Assembly: GCA_021774995.1 (NCBI GenBank)
Contig: JAJFIM010000469.1
Location: 1 to 6,870, forward strand
Direction: 5' to 3'
DNA from: Alphaproteobacteria bacterium
Lineage (GTDB): Bacteria > Pseudomonadota > Alphaproteobacteria > SMXP01
DNA length: 6,870 bases
Part shown: one piece after another, positions 1-5,559 of the stretch
Numbering within the stretch: position 1 is the stretch's first letter
Layout of the letters: each line of letters opens with the position of its first letter
Position numbers and translations under genes: made by a program
Notes under the pieces: model-generated
What the model was told of the DNA's origin: nothing
The model's input: the letters and a program-made list of their open reading frames with translations, nothing else
Database searches by the model: none

Positions 1-210
1 CACGCCGCGCGCCCGAAAACTTAATTGATCGCCCTTCACGTTCACCCGTTCAATCACAAGCTCATGGCCTGTTTGCGTCTCGAAAGAGCTATACTGGCCC
101 AGGCCGCGCGGGTCCTGGGCATAGCATTTCAAGCGCATTTCTCCGCGTAACCCGCGCGCACCTGTGATTACGCCAAGACAGATCCGCGTATGCTCGCTCG
201 CCTTCACCAT
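1..210 (-). CDS. rimM: Ribosome maturation factor RimM, N-terminal part (gene runs off the window)
   Basis: RimM binds ribosomal protein uS19 and helps assemble the head of the 30S subunit in the cytoplasm. Only the first 70 codons are visible; the gene continues past position 1, so this is a window-edge truncation, not a broken gene. I translated it by hand from the ATG at 208-210. The protein begins MVKASEHTRICLGVITGARG. Residues 10-40 match the N-terminal RimM barrel pattern: a G-x-I-x-G start, then GLRGEMRLK, then a DPRGLGQY segment like the family's 'DP..L..Y'. The His usual in the family's GAHG motif is Arg19 here. A GGAGG lies 10 bases before the ATG. The gene follows rpsP by 32 bases on the same strand, the normal proteobacterial order (rpsP-rimM-trmD), which strongly supports the call. 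Confidence 0.9.
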   Translation of the reverse strand, partial: MVKASEHTRICLGVITGARGLRGEMRLKCYAQDPRGLGQYSSFETQTGHELVIERVNVKGDQLSFRARGV

Positions 211-242
211 TGACGCAGCGCCTCCAGCGGCTGGAAAAATAT

Positions 243-638
243 TTAAGCTTCCGCAGATTGCTCGTCAGCAGCCGCTTCTTGCGCCGGCGCCGCAGTTGCC
301 GCTTCCGCTTTTTCTTTGGCTGCGTCTAGGCGCTCCTGCGCCTTGGCTCCAGGCTTGCCTTTTTGGGGATTATTGCCTGCTTTCCATTCATAAAGACCTT
401 CTTGCGCCAGGAACCGCGCCACGCGGTCCGTGGGCCGCGCGCCGACGCCGAGCCAATATTTAATGCGCTCCGCTTCAAAGCCAAAACGCTTGTCATTGTC
501 TTTGGGCAAAAGGGGGTTAAAGAAACCAACCTTTTCAATAAAACGCCCATCGCGCGGCGCGCGCGAATCCGCAATCACGATACGGTAATAGGGTCGCTTT
601 TTGGCGCCGCCCCGGGTCAATCTGATTTTTAAAGCCAT
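243..638 (-). CDS. rpsP: 30S ribosomal protein bS16
   Basis: bS16 is a small-subunit protein that binds 16S rRNA in the body of the 30S particle and is needed for its assembly. The 131-residue product starts MALKIRLTRGGAKKRPYYRI, the conserved bS16 N-terminus, followed by VIADSRAPRDGRFIEKVGFFNP (about residues 21-42) and the RIKYWLGVGARPTDRV segment (about 58-73). The conserved core ends near residue 85. After it comes a linker and an Ala/Glu/Lys-rich tail (about 97-131) that is probably disordered; such tails make alphaproteobacterial bS16 longer than the roughly 80-90-residue minimal protein. An AAGGAA ribosome binding site lies 8 bases before the ATG. It sits 47 bases after ffh and 32 bases before rimM on the same strand, consistent with one operon. 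No separate promoter or terminator is evident in either gap. Confidence 0.97.
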   Translation of the reverse strand: MALKIRLTRGGAKKRPYYRIVIADSRAPRDGRFIEKVGFFNPLLPKDNDKRFGFEAERIKYWLGVGARPTDRVARFLAQEGLYEWKAGNNPQKGKPGAKAQERLDAAKEKAEAATAAPAQEAAADEQSAEA

Positions 639-685
639 ATTGTCTGTTCCTTTTTCAATAGAAAATTCAATTCGCCTACGAATAA

Positions 686-2125
686 TTATTTTGATTTTGG
701 AAATCCAGGCGGCAAAGCGCCGCCTCCCAAACCCGGCAGGCCGGCAGGAGAACCCGCCGGACCGCCCATGCCGGGCAGCGCGCCGCCCAAGCCGCCAAGC
801 AGTCCCTTTTTGCCCATCTTTCCCATGCGTTTCATCATGTCCGCCATTTGTCTGTGCATTTTAATCAGCTTGTTCACATCTTGAACCGTCAGACCACACC
901 CAGCCGCAATGCGCCTTTTACGCGATGCATTCAGGACTTTGGGATTGGCGCGTTCTTTAATCGTCATGGAAGAAATAATGGCTTCTTGATGAATGAGAAC
1001 TTTTTCGTCCATGTCCATCTCGTTCATTTGCTTTTTTATTTTGCCAACCCCCGGAAGAAGCCCCATGAGACCCTGCATGCCGCCCATTTTGCGCATCTGC
1101 CGTAATTGGTCGCCCAAATCATTCAGGTCGAAAGCGCCCTTGGCCATTTTCTTGGCAAGCTTTTGAGCTTTTTCCTGATCGACGGTCTCGGCGGCTTTTT
1201 CCACCAGGCTCGCCACATCCCCCATACCCAAAATACGGTTGGCGATGCGGTCGGCGTGAAAATCCTCTAACGCATCCAGCTTTTCACCCACGCCCATCAG
1301 CTTGATCGGACAGCCGGTGACCGCCCGCATGGACAACGCCGCCCCGCCGCGGCCATCGCCATCGACGCGAGTCATGAGTATGCCCGTGAGGCTAATTCGC
1401 TCACGAAAGTTTTTTGCAACATTGACCGCATCCTGGCCGGTCAGCGCGTCAACCACCAGCAGGGTTTCCACCGGCTGCGTCACGCGCTCAATCTCTGCTA
1501 CTTCCGCCATCAGCGCTTCATCCACGGCCAGGCGCCCCGCAGTATCGAGCAACACAACATCGTAACCGCTGAGTTTTGCCGCGGCGCAAGCCCGGCGCGC
1601 GATATCGACCGGGTTTTGCCCAGCGATAACCGGCAATGTGTCGACGCCCGCCTGCTCGCCCAGCACTTTGAGCTGTTCTTGCGCAGCCGGACGGCGGGTA
1701 TCCAGTGACGCCATCAGCACGCGCTTTTTGTCCCGCGTCACAAGACGCAGACCGATTTTGGCGGTGCTGGTGGTCTTGCCTGATCCCTGAAGGCCCACCA
1801 TCAGAATGGGCACTGGCGGCGCGGCGTTAAGGTTCAACCCTGGTGCGCCCTCTTGGTCCCCGCCCGATAGCATAGAGACAAGCGCATCATGCACGATTTT
1901 GACCACCATCTGGCCCGGCGTCACAGACCGCACCACATCCCTACCAACAGCCTGCTGCGTGACTTGGGCGACAAAATCCTTGACCACGGGTAGCGCGACA
2001 TCGGCTTCCAGCAACGCCACGCGCACTTCGCGCATGGCGGCGGTCACATCGGATTCCGACAGGCTGGCGCTTTTTCGCAGTCGCTCGAAAATGCCGCCCA
2101 GGCGGTCGCTTAATGTGTCAAACAT
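686..2125 (-). CDS. ffh: Signal recognition particle GTPase Ffh (SRP54)
   Basis: Ffh binds 4.5S/SRP RNA, captures signal sequences of nascent membrane proteins and, with receptor FtsY, delivers ribosomes to the SecYEG translocon. From the preferred start it is 479 residues (numbering below). Domains in order: N domain (1-95, starting MFDTLSDRLGGIFERL); G domain with P-loop GLQGSGKTT (111-119), DTRRPAA (142-148), DTAGR (194-198) and TRVDGDGRGG (252-261); and the Met-rich M domain (about 325-440). The M domain carries the RNA-binding helix-turn-helix with SRKRRIAAGCG (401-411). The tail (about 440-479) is Gly/Pro-rich and ends in LPPGFPKSK. All GTPase motifs are intact and the length is normal. 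An in-frame ATG at 2129-2131 would add Met-Thr. I prefer 2125 because the GGGA lies 7 bases before it but only 1 base before the upstream ATG, and because MFxxLSDRL is the family N-terminus. Confidence 0.97.
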   Translation of the reverse strand: MFDTLSDRLGGIFERLRKSASLSESDVTAAMREVRVALLEADVALPVVKDFVAQVTQQAVGRDVVRSVTPGQMVVKIVHDALVSMLSGGDQEGAPGLNLNAAPPVPILMVGLQGSGKTTSTAKIGLRLVTRDKKRVLMASLDTRRPAAQEQLKVLGEQAGVDTLPVIAGQNPVDIARRACAAAKLSGYDVVLLDTAGRLAVDEALMAEVAEIERVTQPVETLLVVDALTGQDAVNVAKNFRERISLTGILMTRVDGDGRGGAALSMRAVTGCPIKLMGVGEKLDALEDFHADRIANRILGMGDVASLVEKAAETVDQEKAQKLAKKMAKGAFDLNDLGDQLRQMRKMGGMQGLMGLLPGVGKIKKQMNEMDMDEKVLIHQEAIISSMTIKERANPKVLNASRKRRIAAGCGLTVQDVNKLIKMHRQMADMMKRMGKMGKKGLLGGLGGALPGMGGPAGSPAGLPGLGGGALPPGFPKSK

Positions 2126-2132
2126 GGTCATT

Positions 2133-2138
2133 TCCCAA
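2133..2138 (-). promoter_or_regulatory. Ribosome binding site deciding the ffh start
   Basis: Read on the minus strand this is TTGGGA. It stands 7 bases before the ATG at 2123-2125, but almost touches the alternative ATG at 2129-2131. The spacing favours the shorter protein. This is an inference from spacing only. Confidence 0.6.
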
Positions 2139-2156
2139 CATCATATCGTAACCGAA

Positions 2157-2186
2157 ATGAAAACAACGCCCCCAAAGCCCGGTCAA
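2157..2186 (-). promoter_or_regulatory. Candidate sigma-70-type promoter for ffh-rpsP-rimM
   Basis: On the minus strand TTGACC (2186-2181, five of six bases as in TTGACA) is followed after 18 bases by TTTCAT (2162-2157, four of six as in TATAAT). Transcription would start near 2150, giving a leader of about 25 bases before ffh. A second -10-like hexamer, TATGAT (2145-2140), lies closer but has no good -35 partner and would leave almost no leader. The site is where a promoter for this operon is expected, but it was found by eye only. Confidence 0.35.
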
Positions 2187-2337
2187 TGCAGAACGGCACC
2201 CGCGGGCGAAAACTCGCTGACGGGTGGAGATCCAAGGGGCTTAACGCCTCTCTGAGGACCCAAATTCGGCGGCCCGAAAAGGGCTTTCAAAACATTACGA
2301 AAGTGGCGGGAAACTAGGCGCGGGTGAGATGAAAGTC

Positions 2338-2361
2338 AAGCGCGTGGGCGCAGGCGCGCTT
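2338..2361 (-). terminator. Hairpin at the stop codon of the small membrane gene, possible terminator
   Basis: The bases form a 7-bp perfect inverted repeat: AAGCGCG (2338-2344) and CGCGCTT (2355-2361), with a 10-base loop. The structure starts inside the TAA stop codon (2362-2360) of the minus-strand gene. On the minus strand it is followed by GACTTTC, not a clean run of T, so it is a weak candidate for intrinsic termination. It could instead be a 3'-end stabilising structure. Confidence 0.3.
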
Positions 2362-2695
2362 ATCCCATCAGCCAGGCGGAGAGGGAGGCAAAAGACAAGG
2401 CCAGCGGGGGGAAAAGAACCATCATGCCGCGGACATGCTGGGCCCGGCGCAAATACATTAAAGAAACAAGCGGACACAGTACAAAAAGGCCAGCGGCAAT
2501 TCCAATCAGGACAAACGACACCACCCCCCCATTTCCCGCCGCCGCCACGCCATCGGCCGTTTCCTGGACGAAATAAGCCATCGCCGAGGGCTCCAGCGAA
2601 AAAAAGACCAGAAAGGCCCCAACCAGCAGGAACAGCGGACCGGCTCCTTTGATTGTCAGGTGGTGGCTGGTGCGCCAAAACCGCTCAAAAAACAT
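2360..2695 (-). CDS. Small predicted inner-membrane protein, three membrane segments, function unknown
   Basis: I do not recognise this 111-residue protein. It starts MFFERFWRTSHHLTIKGAGP. Three hydrophobic stretches look like transmembrane helices: about residues 18-36 (GPLFLLVGAFLVFF), 57-82 (GGVVSFVLIGIAAGLFVLCP) and 90-110 (MMVLFPPLALSFASLSAW). Between the first two is a short acidic/small-residue loop (EPSAMAYFVQETADG). After the second comes a basic YLRRAQHVRG loop, so by the positive-inside rule that loop and the basic N-terminus would not easily both be cytoplasmic with exactly three full helices. There is no cleavable signal peptide or catalytic motif that I can see. GAGAGGA lies 6 bases before the ATG at 2693-2695; a TTG 15 bases further upstream is in frame but lies over this site, so I reject it. 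The gene stands alone, divergent from fabA, and is followed by ffh 234 bases downstream. Competing frames here are Pro/Arg-rich and lack a binding site. Confidence 0.75.
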   Translation of the reverse strand: MFFERFWRTSHHLTIKGAGPLFLLVGAFLVFFSLEPSAMAYFVQETADGVAAAGNGGVVSFVLIGIAAGLFVLCPLVSLMYLRRAQHVRGMMVLFPPLALSFASLSAWLMG

Positions 2696-2701
2696 TGCTT
2701 T

Positions 2702-2708
2702 TCCTCTC
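2702..2708 (-). promoter_or_regulatory. Ribosome binding site of the small membrane gene
   Basis: GAGAGGA on the minus strand, 6 bases before the ATG at 2693-2695. It is one of the best Shine-Dalgarno matches in the window and is the main reason to choose this frame and start in a region where other frames are also open. Confidence 0.7.
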
Positions 2709-2885
2709 AATATCAGGGCTCTAATTTACTGACTTTGTTCTAAAATGATACAGAGAATCGGTCAGAACGCGCGGCCCCTCTTAACAATCCTTAATTGCAC
2801 CTCGCATGCCAGAAAGTCTTTACGCAGGCGCCCGCTCAAATCATTTGCCACCCCGATCGAGATGCTTCCGGTTGGCGGCAATTAT

Positions 2886-2915
2886 GTGTTAGGAGGAGCC
2901 CGCGCGTCATATAAC
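2886..2915 (+). promoter_or_regulatory. Candidate promoter for fabA-fabB-fabI
   Basis: TATAAC (2910-2915) matches five of six bases of the sigma-70 -10 consensus. The best -35 partner at 18 bases, GTGTTA (2886-2891), matches only three of six, so this is a weak call. Transcription would begin near 2922, leaving a leader of about 60 bases. No operator palindrome was recognised beside it. Confidence 0.25.
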
Positions 2916-2980
2916 CCCCCGTTCCGGCAGGCAACCAGCCGGGCGCGCCCCATTTCTGGCGCAAAACACAAGGACCCCCG

Positions 2981-3496
2981 ATGCCGAGTCAAAAATCAGA
3001 ATATACGTTCGAAGATTTGATGGCCTGCGCCCATGGCGAACTGTTCGGCCCTGGCAACGCGCGGCTGCCTCTGCCACCGATGCTGATGTTCGACCGCATC
3101 ACGCATATTGACGATTCGAGCGGCCAGCACGGCAAAGGCGTGATTCGCGCCGAACTGGATATCCGGCCTGACCTGTGGTTTTTCGACTGTCATTTCGAAA
3201 CAGATCCGGTGATGCCCGGCTGTCTTGGGCTCGACGCCATGTGGCAATTGATCGGATTCTTTCTCGGGTGGAGCGGCGGCAAGGGCCGCGGCAGGGCGTC
3301 GGCGGCGGGCGAGGTCAAATTTACCGGCATGGTGCTGCCGGACGCCAAGCTGGTAACCTATGAAATTGAACTTAAACGAGTCATTATGCGGCGATTGGTG
3401 GTGGGCATCGGCGACGGCGTGATGAAGGTCGACGGCGAGCCTATTTACTCGGCCACGGATTTGCGGGTTGGCCTGTTTACCAACGTAACCAATTAA
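2981..3496 (+). CDS. fabA: 3-hydroxydecanoyl-ACP dehydratase/isomerase FabA
   Basis: FabA dehydrates 3-hydroxydecanoyl-ACP and isomerises the trans-2 product to cis-3-decenoyl-ACP, the branch point of anaerobic unsaturated fatty acid synthesis in the cytoplasm. The 171-residue length is typical for FabA. The hot-dog fold catalytic pair is visible: His71 in FFDCHFETDPVMPG and Asp85 in GCLGLDAMWQLIGFFLGW (E. coli His70 and Asp84). The GCLGLDAMWQ helix and the C-terminal YSATDLRVGLF separate it from FabZ, which is shorter and has Glu at the acidic position. The ATG is chosen for the AAGGA 6 bases upstream (2970-2974). fabB follows after 15 bases on the same strand. In many alphaproteobacteria an irr-type regulator precedes fabA; here the upstream neighbour is a divergent membrane gene instead. 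Confidence 0.98.
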   Translation: MPSQKSEYTFEDLMACAHGELFGPGNARLPLPPMLMFDRITHIDDSSGQHGKGVIRAELDIRPDLWFFDCHFETDPVMPGCLGLDAMWQLIGFFLGWSGGKGRGRASAAGEVKFTGMVLPDAKLVTYEIELKRVIMRRLVVGIGDGVMKVDGEPIYSATDLRVGLFTNVTN

Positions 3497-3511
3497 GAGG
3501 ATCTTGGAATT

Positions 3512-4726
3512 ATGCGGCGCGTTGTGGTTACAGGAATGGGCATCGTCTCCAGTATAGGGAACAACGCTGGGGAAGTTCTGGCTTCTCTGCGCGAAGGACG
3601 CTCGGGCATTGAGCACAATGAAGAATATGCCGAAATGGGATTCCGCTCTCATGTTTACGGGTCCATCAATATCGATCTTGACGACTTAATCGATCGGCGC
3701 GCCAAGCGCTTTATGGGCGATGCGGCGGCCTATTGCGCTATTGCGATGGATCAGGCCATTCAGGATGCGGGCCTTGAAGACAAGGACGTCTCCAATGAAC
3801 GCACCGGAATCATTGTTGGATCAGGCGGTCCTTCGACGCGCAATATCCTGATCGCCTGCGATGCGGCGCGCGACCGAGGCCCGAGGAAAGTCGGCCCCTT
3901 CATGGTCCCGCGCAACATGTCGAGCAGCACTTCAGCAAATCTCGCTACACATTATAAGATCAAAGGCGTGAACTACACGATCAGTTCAGCCTGCTCAACC
4001 AGCGGCCACTGCATCGGCAACGCCGCCGAACAGATCATGTATGGCAAGCAGGACATTATGTTTGCCGGCGGCGGCGAAGAGATCGACTGGACCCTCTCCG
4101 TACTGTTCGACGCCATGGGCGCTCTGTCCTCCAAATATAACGATGCGCCGACGCGCGCCTCTCGCGCCTATGACGTCAATCGGGACGGCTTCGTCATCTC
4201 CGGCGGCGGGGGTTGTTTGGTTCTGGAGGAATTGGAGCATGCGCGCGCGCGCGGGGCTAAAATCTATGGCGAACTCGTGGGCTACGGCGCCACGTCGGAC
4301 GGGGCCGATATGGTGGCCCCCTCAGGCGAGGGCGCCGTGCGGTGCATGCGCCAGGCCATAGAAGGGGTTGGACAAATCGACTACATTAACGCCCACGGCA
4401 CCTCAACGCCGGTGGGCGACATGATCGAACTCAACGCCATTCGCGACGTCTTCGGCAGTGACATCCCCCCCATCAGTTCCACCAAATCTCTGACCGGACA
4501 CAGCCAGGGCGCCACGGCGGTGCAAGAAGTGATTTATTCCTTGCTGATGCTGGTCAATCAATTCATCTGCGCGTCCGCCAATATCGACGAACTGGACCCG
4601 GAGGCGAAAGGACTGCCTGTCATCACAAAATTGCTCGATGGCTTGGACATGAAAACCGTCATGTCAAACAGTTTTGGTTTCGGCGGCACCAATTGCTCCT
4701 TAACTTTCAGCCGCGTGAGCACCTGA
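3512..4726 (+). CDS. fabB: 3-oxoacyl-ACP synthase I FabB
   Basis: FabB condenses malonyl-ACP with acyl-ACP and is the enzyme that elongates FabA's cis-3-decenoyl-ACP, so it commits chains to the unsaturated branch. The 404-residue thiolase-fold protein starts MRRVVVTGMGIVSSIG. Catalytic residues are all present: nucleophile Cys161 in SSACSTSGHCIGN, His295 in NAHGTSTPVGD, Lys325 in SSTKSLTGH, and His330. The C-terminal SNSFGFGGTN (385-394) glycine loop is intact. The length, the SSACSTSGHCIG context and the position directly after fabA favour FabB over FabF. Around His330 the sequence is GHSQGATAVQE, where E. coli FabB has GHSLGAAGVQE. GAGGA lies 10 bases before the ATG, in the 15-base gap after fabA. 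Codons 244-248 contain an uninterrupted GC-dinucleotide run (4241-4253) coding ARARG. Confidence 0.97.
   Translation: MRRVVVTGMGIVSSIGNNAGEVLASLREGRSGIEHNEEYAEMGFRSHVYGSINIDLDDLIDRRAKRFMGDAAAYCAIAMDQAIQDAGLEDKDVSNERTGIIVGSGGPSTRNILIACDAARDRGPRKVGPFMVPRNMSSSTSANLATHYKIKGVNYTISSACSTSGHCIGNAAEQIMYGKQDIMFAGGGEEIDWTLSVLFDAMGALSSKYNDAPTRASRAYDVNRDGFVISGGGGCLVLEELEHARARGAKIYGELVGYGATSDGADMVAPSGEGAVRCMRQAIEGVGQIDYINAHGTSTPVGDMIELNAIRDVFGSDIPPISSTKSLTGHSQGATAVQEVIYSLLMLVNQFICASANIDELDPEAKGLPVITKLLDGLDMKTVMSNSFGFGGTNCSLTFSRVST
4241..4253 (+). repeat. Short GC-dinucleotide run inside fabB
   Basis: GCGCGCGCGCGCG, a 13-base alternating purine/pyrimidine tract within coding sequence (Ala-Arg-Ala-Arg). Such tracts can slip or adopt Z-form DNA, but here it is short and the FabB reading frame is intact on both sides. 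Confidence 0.8.
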
Positions 4727-4730
4727 ACCT

Positions 4731-5552
4731 ATGTCCGACAAACCGAATTCTGATGATTTTCCCGCCGGCGCCTTGATGGCAAGCAAGCGCGGCCTGGTGA
4801 TGGGGGTGGCCAATGATCATTCCATCGCCTGGGGCATCGCCAAGGCGCTGCACGCGCAGGGCGCCAAACTTGCCTTCACCTATCAGGGCGACGCGTTCGG
4901 CAAGCGGGTAAAGCCTCTGGCGGCTTCCCTTGACGCGGATCTGGTTCTGCCCTGCGATGTGGAAGATAGCGCCAGCATGGACGCGCTGTTTGATGCACTC
5001 AAGAATAACTGGGGCCAGCTTGATTTTGTGGTTCACGCGATTGCCTATTCAGACAAGGAAGAACTGGGCGGACGTTATGTCGACACCACGCGGAAAAACT
5101 TCCTGCGCTCCCTCGACATCTCGTGCTTTTCTTTTACCGACGTCGCGCGCCGCGCTGCGCCGTTGATGGGACAAGGCGGCGCGCTGGTGACGATGACCTA
5201 TTTGGGCGCCGAACGCGTGGTGCCCAGCTACAATGTTATGGGCGTCGCAAAGGCGGCATTGGAAGCCTCCGTGCGCTATCTCGCCATGGATCTGGGCAAG
5301 GACAATATCCGCGTTAACGCGATTTCCGCAGGTCCCATGCGCACCCTGGCCGGATCGGCCGTCTCGGGCGCGCGCGCCATGTATAATTGGAACAAAAAAC
5401 ACGCGCCCCTCAAACACGCCGTTGATCTGCCTGATGTAGGCGGGGCCGGGCTCTATCTTCTCAGCGATCTGGCGTCCCGTGTCACCGGCGAAGTGCTGCA
5501 TGTGGATTCAGGCTACAACACTCTGGCGATCCCGGACCTCACCGAATTGTAA
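4731..5552 (+). CDS. fabI: Enoyl-ACP reductase (NADH) FabI
   Basis: FabI reduces trans-2-enoyl-ACP with NADH, the last step of each fatty acid elongation cycle, and is the usual triclosan target. The 273-residue protein is a divergent short-chain dehydrogenase. Visible motifs: dinucleotide-binding GVANDHSIAWGIA (25-37), TYQGDA (50-55) and CDVED (75-79); VHAIAYSDKEEL (101-112); and the active-site set Tyr157 (MTYLGAER), Tyr167 and Lys174 (SYNVMGVAKAALEAS), matching E. coli Tyr146, Tyr156 and Lys163. The position of E. coli Gly93 is Ala105. The C-terminal GEVLHVDSGYNTL is typical. It starts 4 bases after the fabB stop with only a weak binding site, suggesting translational coupling. Compared with many family members there are about 15 extra N-terminal residues; Met16 (4776) is a possible alternative start, but it also lacks a clear ribosome binding site. 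Confidence 0.97.
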   Translation: MSDKPNSDDFPAGALMASKRGLVMGVANDHSIAWGIAKALHAQGAKLAFTYQGDAFGKRVKPLAASLDADLVLPCDVEDSASMDALFDALKNNWGQLDFVVHAIAYSDKEELGGRYVDTTRKNFLRSLDISCFSFTDVARRAAPLMGQGGALVTMTYLGAERVVPSYNVMGVAKAALEASVRYLAMDLGKDNIRVNAISAGPMRTLAGSAVSGARAMYNWNKKHAPLKHAVDLPDVGGAGLYLLSDLASRVTGEVLHVDSGYNTLAIPDLTEL

Positions 5553-5559
5553 CTGACTT

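Larger units (their letters stand above)
2696..2980. other. Divergent intergenic region between the small membrane gene and fabA
   Basis: The 285 bases hold no convincing gene. They must contain the promoters of both flanking transcripts. Visible items: a lone TTCTAAA (2738-2744); TTAA-N6-TTAA (2781-2794); an AGGAGGAG (2891-2898) with no usable start codon after it; and a TATAAC hexamer (2910-2915) suited to a fabA promoter. No tRNA, riboswitch-like fold or long repeat was seen. Confidence 0.6.

Noticed and set aside
148..165. Arg in place of the common His in the RimM GAHG motif
   Set aside because: This position seems to vary in alphaproteobacterial RimM and the rest of the motif is intact; not evidence of an altered protein.
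254..345. Ala/Glu-rich low-complexity end of rpsP as a possible frameshift
   Set aside because: The tail is in frame, ends at a normal TAA before rimM, and such tails are usual in alphaproteobacterial bS16.
1806..2255. 149-codon plus-strand frame opposite the start of ffh
   Set aside because: Ser/Thr/Arg-rich shadow, antisense to the clearly coding N and G domains of Ffh.
2272..2287. GCCC-GAAAA-GGGC followed by TTT on the plus strand
   Set aside because: Only a 4-bp stem and no plus-strand gene ends upstream of it.
2329..2652. 107-codon plus-strand frame opposite the small membrane gene
   Set aside because: Pro/Arg-rich antisense shadow with no family resemblance.
2295..2678. 127-codon minus-strand frame over the small membrane gene
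   Set aside because: Starts at TTG without a binding site, and is a Gly/Pro/Trp-rich frame typical of a shadow; the overlapping 2360-2695 frame has a good binding site and coherent membrane segments.
2738..2744. TTCTAAA, resembling half of an Irr iron-control palindrome
   Set aside because: The matching TTTAGAA half is absent at the expected spacing, so a single 7-base match is not evidence of Irr control, even though irr often neighbours fabA in this class.
2891..2898. AGGAGGAG, a perfect Shine-Dalgarno-like sequence
   Set aside because: No ATG, GTG or TTG follows at usable distance with an open frame; probably chance or part of the fabA promoter spacer.
2745..3020. Open frame of 91 codons upstream of and overlapping fabA
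   Set aside because: No ribosome binding site, basic low-information sequence, and its end lies in another frame of fabA, which is certain.
2996..3652. 218-codon minus-strand frame opposite fabA and the start of fabB
   Set aside because: Long only because of the codon use of the true genes; His/Arg/Ala-rich and spans two genuine genes and their gap.
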